Positions 8,204 through 15,426 of a stretch of DNA of 64,000 bases are shown here, one piece after another. Both the position numbers and the translations under genes were made by a program. The notes under the pieces were generated by a model. It was not told the DNA's origin and did no database searches. It saw only the letters and a list, made by a program, of their open reading frames with translations. Origin of the DNA: JBBWZH01 sp035544115 (GTDB lineage Bacteria > Actinomycetota > Actinomycetes > Mycobacteriales > CADCTP01); the NCBI GenBank assembly GCA_963714145.1, contig OY970235.1, positions 4,526,001 to 4,590,000 of the forward strand, read 5' to 3'. Numbering within the stretch: the stretch's first letter is position 1; the number at the start of each line of letters is the position of its first letter.

Positions 8204-9357
8204 AGGGTGACCCACCGCTTCTCGGCGTCCGAGCGAAGCGTCGCGTCGACCAGACGAGCGGCGATGACCATGTCGGCGATGGTGGCGCCGTCCGGCCGAC
8301 CGGTGACGACCGAGGTCAGCAGCCGCTTCGCCTCGATCACCTTGAGGTCGTCGAAGCTGAGCGGGATCGCGGTGTCGGGCTGGAACGCGGCGGCCTCGCC
8401 GTCGCTCGGGCCGACGCGGTGGGTCGCCCAGGACGCCCCCTGGTAGTCCTGGTCCAGACACACCTGCAGCTCCCCCATCCGCCTGAAGTCCCAGCCGAGA
8501 GATCCGGTACTGCCGTGGACCTCGAATCCGTAGGCGTTCTGCTCACCGACCGAGGCACGGCTGGCCTCCAGGACGCCACGGGCACCGGAGGCGAAGCGCA
8601 GCAGGGCCACGACGTGGTCTTCGTTCTCGACCGGCAGCCGCGGCCCGTCGGCGCCGCGCGCGAAGTGCGACGTGGCGCCGATCGCCGGCGGGCGTTCGGA
8701 GATGAAGGTCGAGGCCTCGGCGAGCACCGCCTCGATCGGGCCGACGACGTACCGGGCCAGGTCCAGGCCGTGCGAGGCGAGATCGCCGATGACGCCGCTG
8801 CCGGCGAGCTTCCGCACGAATCGCCACGTCAGCGCGCCGTCGGGATGCGCGCAGTAGTCACCGAGCAGCTGCACGCGGACGTGCCGGACGGCGCCGATCC
8901 GGCCGGACCCGACGAGGTCACGGGCCAGCTCGACGGCCGGGGCGTTCCGGTAGTTGAAGCCGACCGCGGAGGCGACACCGGCCGCCGCGATGGCGTCGGC
9001 GATCTCCTCGGTCTCGACCAGATTCCGCCCGGCGGGCTTCTCGATCCAGATGTGCTTGCCACCCTTGGCCGCCGCCACCGCGACGTCCCGGTGGGTGTAG
9101 TTCGGGCCGGCGACGCAGACCAGGTCGATGTCGTCCCGGTCGACCAGCTCGTTCCAGTCAGGGGTGATGGACGCGATCCCGAACACGTCGCGCGCATAGT
9201 CGAGGCGGCCGTCCCCGGCCGGGTCGGCGACGGCGACCAGGCGCGGGACAGCACCCAGGTCGCGGTAGTGCTGCCGCACCCGGGTCAGGGCTCTGGCATG
9301 GACCTGGCCCATCCAGCCGAAACCGACGATGCCGATGTTGATGTTGTTCAGCGTCAT
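8200..9357 (-). CDS. Gfo/Idh/MocA family oxidoreductase
   Basis: This 385-residue sugar dehydrogenase has an N-terminal Rossmann domain (NIGIVGFGWMGQVHARAL), the EKP motif (IWIEKPAGRNL) with the catalytic Lys, and the C-terminal substrate-domain signature GVIGDLASHGLDLARYVVG. The ATG at 9357 starts exactly at the Rossmann strand. It lies 43 bases after the second Gfo/Idh gene and overlaps the aldehyde dehydrogenase start. Two paralogous dehydrogenases in one operon suggest that two inositol isomers, or an inositol and a derivative such as an O-methyl or glycosylated form, are oxidised. This copy is the more divergent of the two, and its specificity is unknown. Confidence 0.85.
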   Translation of the reverse strand: MTLNNINIGIVGFGWMGQVHARALTRVRQHYRDLGAVPRLVAVADPAGDGRLDYARDVFGIASITPDWNELVDRDDIDLVCVAGPNYTHRDVAVAAAKGGKHIWIEKPAGRNLVETEEIADAIAAAGVASAVGFNYRNAPAVELARDLVGSGRIGAVRHVRVQLLGDYCAHPDGALTWRFVRKLAGSGVIGDLASHGLDLARYVVGPIEAVLAEASTFISERPPAIGATSHFARGADGPRLPVENEDHVVALLRFASGARGVLEASRASVGEQNAYGFEVHGSTGSLGWDFRRMGELQVCLDQDYQGASWATHRVGPSDGEAAAFQPDTAIPLSFDDLKVIEAKRLLTSVVTGRPDGATIADMVIAARLVDATLRSDAEKRWVTL

Positions 9358-9400
9358 GGTGGCTACCTGCGGCGGGGACTCCGCCTGCCTTCCTGCCGGG

Positions 9401-10399
9401 TCAGCGGACCTCGTCGATGCGCACCGGCCGGTGTTCGCGCCAGGAGCGGGTTGCGGCCTCGGCGACGAGCGAGGCCTCGACGCCATCGTGCAGCGTGCAC
9501 GGCGACGGTCGCCGGCCGGCGACCACCTCGGTGAACGCGGCCAGCTCGGCGCGGAACGCCGCCGCGAAGCGGTCCATGAAGAAGTGCCACGGAACACCCG
9601 CGGGGAAGCCCACGGACGGGTCGGCGGACCGCAGCGGCAGCCGGTCGTCCAGCCCCGCGGCCACCGAGTCCCTGCTGCCGAACAGCTCCAGGCGGACGTC
9701 GTGGCCGCGGCCGTTGGACCGACTGTTGGACACCACCGCGAGGGTGCCGCCGCTCAGCGTCAGCACCGAGCTGACCGACTCGGCGTCGCCGGCGTGCCGG
9801 ATGTAGTCGACCCCCTGGTTGGTGCCGGCCGCATACACCTCCACGACCTCCTGCCCGGTCACGTAGCGGATGGCGTCGAAGTCGTGAATGGCGCAGTCGT
9901 TGAAGATGCCGCCGGAACCCCGGATGTAGTCCTCCGGCGGCGGCGCCGGGTCCAGCGTGGTCGACCGGACGGTGTGCACATAGCCCAGCGCGCCGGTGGC
10001 CAGATCGACCTTGGCCGCCATGTACGCGGCGTCGAACCGGCGCGGGAAGCCGATCTGTACGGGAGTGTCAACGCCGTCGAGCTCGTCGCGCAGGGCGACG
10101 GCATCCTTCGACAACGCGGCGACCGGCTTCTCGCAGAAGGTCGGGATCCCGACCCGCAGGCAGGCCCGGATCAGGTCGGGATGGGTGACCGTCGACGACG
10201 CGATGACGACCCCGTCCAGACCCGCCGACAACACATCAGCCGGCTCCGGGGCCACGGTGGCACCGAGCCGCTCGCCGACCCGGCGGGCAAGGTCGGGGAC
10301 GGCGTCAGTGACAACGAGCTCGTCGACCACCGGAAGATCGGTGAGCGTCTGCGCGTGGAACGCACCGATGCGTCCCACGCCGATGAGTCCGATGCGCAT
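9401..10399 (-). CDS. iolG: inositol 2-dehydrogenase-like Gfo/Idh/MocA oxidoreductase
   Basis: This 332-residue NAD-dependent dehydrogenase resembles myo-inositol 2-dehydrogenase. It has the Rossmann motif RIGLIGVGRIGAFHA, the catalytic EKP motif (TFCEKPVAAL), and the substrate-site segment GSGGIFNDCAIHDFDAIRYV that matches the IolG consensus DxxxHDxD. The N-terminal QIGFPRRFD segment is also typical. It would oxidise inositol to 2-keto-inositol (scyllo-inosose), feeding IolE and IolD encoded downstream. It lies 30 bases after the SDR gene in the same leftward operon. The family and likely role are well supported; the exact isomer is inference. Confidence 0.85.
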   Translation of the reverse strand: MRIGLIGVGRIGAFHAQTLTDLPVVDELVVTDAVPDLARRVGERLGATVAPEPADVLSAGLDGVVIASSTVTHPDLIRACLRVGIPTFCEKPVAALSKDAVALRDELDGVDTPVQIGFPRRFDAAYMAAKVDLATGALGYVHTVRSTTLDPAPPPEDYIRGSGGIFNDCAIHDFDAIRYVTGQEVVEVYAAGTNQGVDYIRHAGDAESVSSVLTLSGGTLAVVSNSRSNGRGHDVRLELFGSRDSVAAGLDDRLPLRSADPSVGFPAGVPWHFFMDRFAAAFRAELAAFTEVVAGRRPSPCTLHDGVEASLVAEAATRSWREHRPVRIDEVR

Positions 10400-10429
10400 G
10401 GCGTGAGTTCTCCTGAATGGTGATGAGCC

Positions 10430-11224
10430 CTACTCGTAAGCGCCCGGGATCACTTGGTCCCAATCGATGACGGATCCGGTGACCACACCGCTGCGCGCGG
10501 AGAGCAGGAAGACGACGAAATCGGCGATCTCGTCGACCTGGCCGAGCTTGCCCATGGGCTGACCGGCGCTCGCCTTCCGCAGCCAGTCATCGGCCGCGCC
10601 GTGGAAGCGTCGCTGGATCACGTCCTCGCCCTCGGTCTCGGTCCATCCGATGTTGATCCCGTTGATCCGGATGCGATCCCAGCGATGTGCGAAGGCAGCG
10701 TTGCGGGTCAGCCCCACCAACCCGGACTTCGACGCGACGTACGGCGCCAGGTACGGCTGCCCACCGTGCGCGGACATCGTGATGATGTTGACGATCGCGC
10801 CGCCCGCACCGCGGGCGACCATGTCCTTGATCGCGGCCTGCATGAGGAAGAACGGGCCACGGACGTTCACCGCGATGTGGTCGTCGAACAACTCCGGGGT
10901 GGTGTCCAGAATGGACCCGCGCGTCGTCAGACCGGCACAGTTCACCAGGCAGTCGATCCGGCCGAAACGCTCGACGGTCGCCGCCACCGCCGCCTGGACC
11001 TGACCGACATCACCGGCATCGGCCGGTACGTACGCGATCTCCTGACCGGACAGTTCAGACAGGGCGGCGGCGAACTCCTCGCCCACGCCCTTTCGTCGTC
11101 CGGTGACAGCCACCCGGGCGCCGTTCCGGGCCGCGGCAGCCGCGACAGCGGCGCCCAACCCCTGCGTCCCGCCGCTGACGAGGACCGCTTTGCCCTCCAG
11201 GAGGGCATCCCTGAGCTGAGTCAT
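10430..11224 (-). CDS. short-chain dehydrogenase/reductase
   Basis: This 264-residue SDR is the first gene of the catabolic operon. The cofactor motif appears as VSGGTQGLGAAVA, the NNAG motif as VNCAGLT, and the catalytic residues are Ser in IITMS and Tyr/Lys in YVASKSGLVGLTR. The C-terminal segment GSVIDWDQVIPGAYE replaces the common GxxxxVDGG ending. The ATG at 11224 follows GGAGAG. Substrates for SDRs in inositol loci include keto-inositols and sugar acids; which applies here cannot be told. The candidate operator at 11347-11369 lies about 120 bases upstream, consistent with this being the promoter-proximal gene. Confidence 0.85.
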   Translation of the reverse strand: MTQLRDALLEGKAVLVSGGTQGLGAAVAAAAARNGARVAVTGRRKGVGEEFAAALSELSGQEIAYVPADAGDVGQVQAAVAATVERFGRIDCLVNCAGLTTRGSILDTTPELFDDHIAVNVRGPFFLMQAAIKDMVARGAGGAIVNIITMSAHGGQPYLAPYVASKSGLVGLTRNAAFAHRWDRIRINGINIGWTETEGEDVIQRRFHGAADDWLRKASAGQPMGKLGQVDEIADFVVFLLSARSGVVTGSVIDWDQVIPGAYE

Positions 11225-11338
11225 GGCTGGCTCTCCAGAGGCGCGGATGGCGGTGCCGGCCGACGGCACGCGTCGAGGATCCGACCGAGGACCGGGTGAC
11301 CGCTGACACACGAACCGTAGGCCGCACCGCGACCCGCC

Positions 11339-11677
11339 CTACCGGCGGAAGTGACTCAAGAACGCCTCAAGCCGCACGGCGATCAGGGCCCGCGGTTGGT
11401 CCGAGCCTGACAGAGCGGTCTCATCCAGCTGCCGCTGAAGGTTTCGGGCGACTGCGACACTGATGGCCAGTATCAGCTCGGCGACCAGCATGACCGCCGC
11501 GGCTATGAGGATCCCGATCGACACCCTGCTCAGGACCGTCGCGATGGGATGCGGTGTCGGCTGATCGAACTCGCTCAACGCGATGGAGATGACGAAGAAG
11601 TAGCTGAGAATCAGGCTGACCAGCGCGACGGCCAGCTCGATCAGGACCCGGACCCGCCGGCGCCGCAGCAGTTTCAT
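11339..11677 (-). CDS. small two-helix membrane protein of unknown function
   Basis: This 112-residue protein has a basic N-terminus (MKLLRRRRVRV) followed by two predicted membrane helices, roughly residues 11-33 and 52-76. The short loop between them contains FDQPTPHP, and a charged C-terminal tail follows. No family was recognised. It is read leftward upstream of the SDR, separated by the 114-base promoter region, and its 3' end overlaps the candidate operator. It may be an independent gene. Coding is supported by GC at third positions and the regular membrane topology. Confidence 0.6.
   Translation of the reverse strand: MKLLRRRRVRVLIELAVALVSLILSYFFVISIALSEFDQPTPHPIATVLSRVSIGILIAAAVMLVAELILAISVAVARNLQRQLDETALSGSDQPRALIAVRLEAFLSHFRR
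11347..11369 (-). promoter_or_regulatory. candidate shared operator, copy 2
   Basis: This segment matches 670-692 at 21 of 23 positions, in the same orientation relative to a leftward operon. On the minus strand it reads TGAGGCGTTCTTGAGTC and continues CACTTCC. It overlaps the last codons of the small membrane protein gene and lies about 120 bases upstream of the SDR start. About 50-60 bases downstream of each copy, on the minus strand, both promoters also share a GTGTGTCA string. This is inferred to be a regulator-binding site of the locus. Confidence 0.5.
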
Positions 11678-11828
11678 GATCGTACGGTGCCAGCTCGACC
11701 TGGCCCGGCAGGAGAGTAAAGATGCTCTACCCCGCTGGGTAGCGGTGGCGCGGCCGGCCGGTCCGGCGCGAACCGGCGGTGCACGCTGACCTGCGCGACC
11801 CGGCCGGTGCCGGTAGCGTCCGGGGCCG

Positions 11829-12566
11829 GTGAGATCGAACGCGGCGGTGGCGGAGCGGATCGCGGCGCGCCGACCGTGGTGGCGGCTGCTGCACGAGGCA
11901 CTGGTGCTGGGCGGGCTGTGGGGCGTCTACACGCTCGGGCGGGCGCTGGCCGGCCGGCACGTCGGCGCCGCCGGCGAGCATGCGTCCCAGGTCTGGCGGC
12001 TGGAGCGGTGGGCGCGGTTACCGGACGAGGCCGGCGTGCAGGCGTGGGCGCTGCGCCGGCCCGGCCTGGTCCGGGTGGCCAACGGGTACTACGCGTACAG
12101 CCACTGGGTGGGGCTGGTGGTCGTGGTGGCCCTGCTGCTGGTGTTCCGGGTCGGGTACTACCCCCGGTTCCGGCGGGTCCTGGTGCTGACCACCGCGCTC
12201 GCCCTGGTCGGTCACCTGGCCTACCCGCTGGCGCCGCCGCGGATGCGCCCCGACTTCGGCCTGGTCGATACCGGCGTCCGGTTCGGTCAGTCGGTGTACG
12301 GGGCGGACCCGGCCAACCACGGGCTGCTGAACCAGTACGCGGCGATGCCGTCGCTGCACATCGCCTGGGCGGTGCTGTTCGCCGCCACCGCCGTGGTCGT
12401 CACCCGGAGCAGGTGGCGCTGGCTCGCGACGGCGTACCCGACCGCCACCACCTGGGTCGTCGTGGTGACCGCGAACCACTACTGGCTGGACGGCGTCGCC
12501 GGCGTGCTGCTGCTCGGGATCGCCGTCGCGGCGGTGTGGCGCGGGGGGCGCCGCTGGCCGGGTTGA
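11829..12566 (+). CDS. PAP2 superfamily membrane phosphatase/transferase
   Basis: This 245-residue integral membrane protein has about five or six hydrophobic segments and the C-terminal catalytic motifs of the PAP2 superfamily: AMPSLHIAWAV (the SxxxH motif) and TANHYWLDGVAG (the second His motif). The first basic motif of classical PAP2 enzymes is degenerate, as in the AUR1/inositol-phosphorylceramide-synthase-like branch. Members dephosphorylate isoprenoid or lipid phosphates, or transfer polar head groups, at the membrane. The start is a GTG at 11829. It converges with the gene at 12578. Its position beside an inositol catabolic operon could be coincidence. Confidence 0.8.
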   Translation: MRSNAAVAERIAARRPWWRLLHEALVLGGLWGVYTLGRALAGRHVGAAGEHASQVWRLERWARLPDEAGVQAWALRRPGLVRVANGYYAYSHWVGLVVVVALLLVFRVGYYPRFRRVLVLTTALALVGHLAYPLAPPRMRPDFGLVDTGVRFGQSVYGADPANHGLLNQYAAMPSLHIAWAVLFAATAVVVTRSRWRWLATAYPTATTWVVVVTANHYWLDGVAGVLLLGIAVAAVWRGGRRWPG

Positions 12567-12577
12567 GGCGAGGCGTC

Positions 12578-13495
12578 CTAGTCGAGCGCGGTGGCGGTCG
12601 CCTCCAGGCGGGTCAGTACCTCCCGTTCGGCGGCGCGCAGCCGGAGGCCGGTGACGGTGAGCAGCGCCCGGGCTGCCAGCGCGGCGGTGACGTCGCGCAG
12701 GCGGTCATCGGTCCAGGTCTCCAGCCCGACCATCGGCGCGGACGCCGAAACCGTGACCTGTTGCTGGCTCTTGTACCGCCGCAGCGGCTGCACCCGCAGT
12801 TCTTCCACCTGCCATTGCGTGTCGGCGGTCACGTCCACGAACACCGACGACCAGTCGTCCTCGGTCAGCGTGATGGGCCGGCCAAGCAGGTCCCAGACCA
12901 GGTCCTCGGCGCGGTCGCCGGCCCGCTGCAGCCGATCCTCCGGCACGTCCGCGGGCAGGTCGTTGTACAGGAGGATCAGAAGTGGCTTGTTGTCCGGGTC
13001 GTAGCGGTCCGGGTCGTACCCCTCGGGGAGATCGGGCCACCCGCGCTTGTCCTGCATGGGCAGGCTCGCGCGGAGCCGCTCCACCGTCTTCTTCCGCGGC
13101 CCCAGCCGGTTGATGAGCTCCAACTCGAGGTCCGTCGTGCGGGTGCTGACCGCGAAGTTCATCCGCTGTGGCGTCGACAGCGCGCTCAGGTAGAACTCAC
13201 GGCCCAGCAGGATCGCCGCCTCGCACGCACGGGTGAACCCCCTCGGGGAGAACGGCTGCCCCGGGCCCCGCCACGGCAGCCCGGCGATCCAGCGGGCGTG
13301 CTCGGCGGTATCCAGCGCCGCCATCGCCACCCGGCACTGGTTGGACAGCTCGTCCAGGTCCGCGGCGTCCAGCGCGTCGGCGGCCCGCAGGACCCGCTGG
13401 ACCGCCTCGTCGTCGTCGCGACCGCCGGCCGAACCGACAACCTCCCACAACAGCGTGCTCTGTTCCGGCGACCCGCGCTGACGCAAGAACCTCAT
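12578..13495 (-). CDS. conserved hypothetical protein
   Basis: This is a soluble protein of about 305 residues that I do not recognise. The chosen start is the ATG at 13495 (MRFLRQRGSPEQ). The N-terminal half is helical with alternating Ala/Leu/Asp. The middle has NFAVSTRTTDLELELINRL and a PEGYDPDRYDPDNKPLLILL segment with repeated YDPD. The C-terminal half looks like alternating beta-strands (DWSSVFVDVTADTQW) followed by an Ala-rich helix. There are no membrane segments or signal peptide. It converges with the PAP2 gene, leaving 11 bases between stops, and is followed on the other side by an acetyltransferase in the same direction. Confidence 0.65.
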   Translation of the reverse strand: MRFLRQRGSPEQSTLLWEVVGSAGGRDDDEAVQRVLRAADALDAADLDELSNQCRVAMAALDTAEHARWIAGLPWRGPGQPFSPRGFTRACEAAILLGREFYLSALSTPQRMNFAVSTRTTDLELELINRLGPRKKTVERLRASLPMQDKRGWPDLPEGYDPDRYDPDNKPLLILLYNDLPADVPEDRLQRAGDRAEDLVWDLLGRPITLTEDDWSSVFVDVTADTQWQVEELRVQPLRRYKSQQQVTVSASAPMVGLETWTDDRLRDVTAALAARALLTVTGLRLRAAEREVLTRLEATATALD

Positions 13496-13632
13496 GCCGC
13501 GCAGGCTAACGCGACCTTTGCCCGCTGCGGCGCCATGTCGGCACATCTGTCCCGGCCGTCCGGGCGGCCGCCGGAATCGTCCCCCGTTATCGCGCCCAGC
13601 GCGCCGACGGGATCAGCAGCCCTGGCCCGTGA

Positions 13633-14199
13633 TCATGGGAGGGGGGATGCGGCGGGGCGGGCGCGGTGATAGGCCACCTGCGGCCGGAGCGGATCGCCGG
13701 GTGGGATCCGGGGATGGTCGAACCGGGTCGTCTCGGTCAGCCCCAGCCGGCGCATGACGGCCCGGGACGGTTCGTTGCGGACCGCGGTCAGCGACCAGAT
13801 CTCGGGCAGGCCCAGGGTGTCGAAGGCGACGCCGAGCGCGGCCCGGGCGGCCTCGGTGGCGTATCCGCGATGCCAGGCGTGCCTGGCCAGCCGCCAGCCG
13901 ACCTCCATGCCGCCGGCACCGGGGACCCCGGCCGGCAGCGGGTTGAGGCCGGTGAACCCGATGAACGTGCCGGTCGCGGCCACTTCGAGTGCCCAGAATC
14001 CGAACCCCTGCCGGTCGAACCGCGTCTCGATCGTCTCGATCACCGCGTCGCTGGCCGCGCGGTCCAGCGTGTTCGGGAAGAACCGCATGGTCTCGGGGTC
14101 GGCGTTCAGCTCGGCGAACGGCGCCCGGTCGGACTCCCGCCAGCGTCGCAGGATGAGCCGCTCGGTCGCCAGCCGATCGATTCGCACCCGTGTCGTCAC
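13633..14199 (-). CDS. GNAT family N-acetyltransferase (RimJ/RimL type)
   Basis: This 188-residue acetyltransferase has the RimJ/RimL-type opening LATERLILRRWRESDRAPF, the conserved PETMRFFPN and the acetyl-CoA-binding region WRLARHAWHRGYATEAARA, followed by VRNEPSRAVMRRLGL. Such proteins acetylate ribosomal-protein N-termini or small amines. The actual substrate is not evident. It diverges from the DinB-like gene at 14277, leaving a 77-base intergenic region. The C-terminal tail is rich in Pro/Arg. Confidence 0.85.
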   Translation of the reverse strand: MTTRVRIDRLATERLILRRWRESDRAPFAELNADPETMRFFPNTLDRAASDAVIETIETRFDRQGFGFWALEVAATGTFIGFTGLNPLPAGVPGAGGMEVGWRLARHAWHRGYATEAARAALGVAFDTLGLPEIWSLTAVRNEPSRAVMRRLGLTETTRFDHPRIPPGDPLRPQVAYHRARPAASPLP

Positions 14200-14276
14200 A
14201 GCACCTACCCAACCACCGGACCCGGGCCTGGCAAGCCCTGCGGCCCGCCGCCACCAGCTCCGGCTAGCCTGTCCAC

Positions 14277-14999
14277 ATGCGACGCTTCGACGAGGAGGAC
14301 CTGACCGGCGCGGAGTTCCGCGAGTGCGACCTGAGTAGGACCCGGCTGGTCGGCGTGGTCATGCAGGACGCCGAGATCGACGGCCTGGTCACCAACCTCG
14401 TGGTCAACGGGGTCGAGGTCACGGCCTACGTCGAGGCCGAGCTCGACCGCCGGCACCCGGTGCGGCTGCTGATCCGCTCGGACGAGCCGGCCGACCTGCG
14501 CGAGGCCTGGCGGCAGCTGCGCGACGACTGGGCCACGACCGCCGAGCGGGTCCGGTCCATGCCCGAGGGCAGCGAGCACCGCGGCGTCGACGGTGAGTGG
14601 TCGATGGTCGAGACCCTGCGTCACCTCGTCTTCGTGCACGACTCGTGGTTCCGGCGCTGCGTACTCGGGCTGACCGAGCCGTTCACGGCCATGGGTCTGG
14701 GACCGCCGTTCGGGCCCGACCAGGATGAGCAGGGGCTCGACCGGTCCGCCCGGCCGAGCCTCGACGAGGTGCTCGGCGTGCGCGACCGGCAGGCGGCGCA
14801 GCTCGAGGCCTGGCTGGCCGAGGTCACCCCCGAGCAGCTCGCCCGGACCGCGCCGGTGCCCGACGACGACCGGTGGCCCCCGTACGCCAGGGGTCGGCGG
14901 GTGCGGCAGTGCCTCGGCACCGTCCTGAACGAGGAGTGGGCCCACCACGGCTTCTGCGTACGCGACCTCGACAAGCTGTCGGCTCAACAGACCCCGTAG
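14277..14999 (+). CDS. DinB-like protein with N-terminal pentapeptide-type segment
   Basis: This 240-residue protein starts with a pentapeptide-repeat-like stretch (DLTGAEFRECDLSRTRL) followed by a DinB/YfiT-type four-helix domain (WSMVETLRHLVFVHDSWFRRCVLG, and near the end VLNEEWAHHGFCVRDLDKL). The conserved His residues (LRHL, FVHD, EWAHH) fit the metal triad of the DinB superfamily, which includes mycothiol- and bacillithiol-dependent enzymes. The exact reaction is unknown. The start ATG at 14277 is the first codon of the conserved region. Confidence 0.8.
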   Translation: MRRFDEEDLTGAEFRECDLSRTRLVGVVMQDAEIDGLVTNLVVNGVEVTAYVEAELDRRHPVRLLIRSDEPADLREAWRQLRDDWATTAERVRSMPEGSEHRGVDGEWSMVETLRHLVFVHDSWFRRCVLGLTEPFTAMGLGPPFGPDQDEQGLDRSARPSLDEVLGVRDRQAAQLEAWLAEVTPEQLARTAPVPDDDRWPPYARGRRVRQCLGTVLNEEWAHHGFCVRDLDKLSAQQTP

Positions 15000-15426
15000 G
15001 CCCCACCCCGGACACCAACCCAAGATCATGAGCGGGTCACGGCTCAGTCAGGCTCGTCGAATCCGCCGAAGTTCTGTTCGGCCCGTTCACCAAGTGTGGC
15101 TGTGTTCCGCGCTTCGCGGCACCACTCGTCGTTCTGACGCAGCCGGCGCGCCATAGCCCTTCGCTGTCGCGCCCGAAGCCGTCGGAGCAGCAGAGAGACA
15201 ACATTCGGCATTGCGGACACTCCCGCTCGGCTGAGTCATGCGGCCAGTTGGACTTCCACCCTGCCGAGGAGTACCAGAGCCGGCTTGCCCCCTCCGAGAA
15301 GCCCGTCGCGGCCGCGATCAAACCGTTTGAATACACCTGCAAGCAGCCGCGCTCGGAGGCTGCCTACGCTCCACTCCCTTGCTCAGACTCGCCGGCGTAG
15401 CTCCGGCCACTGCAGAGGAGTGCCAA
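15000..15426. other. gene-poor stretch at the left edge of the low-GC island
   Basis: No gene can be supported here. A frame open from 15032 to 15400 on the plus strand has no ATG or GTG start and may be a decayed remnant. An imperfect hairpin (GCAGCC ... GGCTGC, about 15347-15362) lies some 65 bases before the reductase-like gene. GC content falls towards the right. Confidence 0.5.

Noticed and set aside
15032..15400. Open plus-strand frame before the reductase-like gene
   Set aside because: No ATG or GTG start, no ribosome-binding site and no recognised sequence; kept only as a possible remnant.
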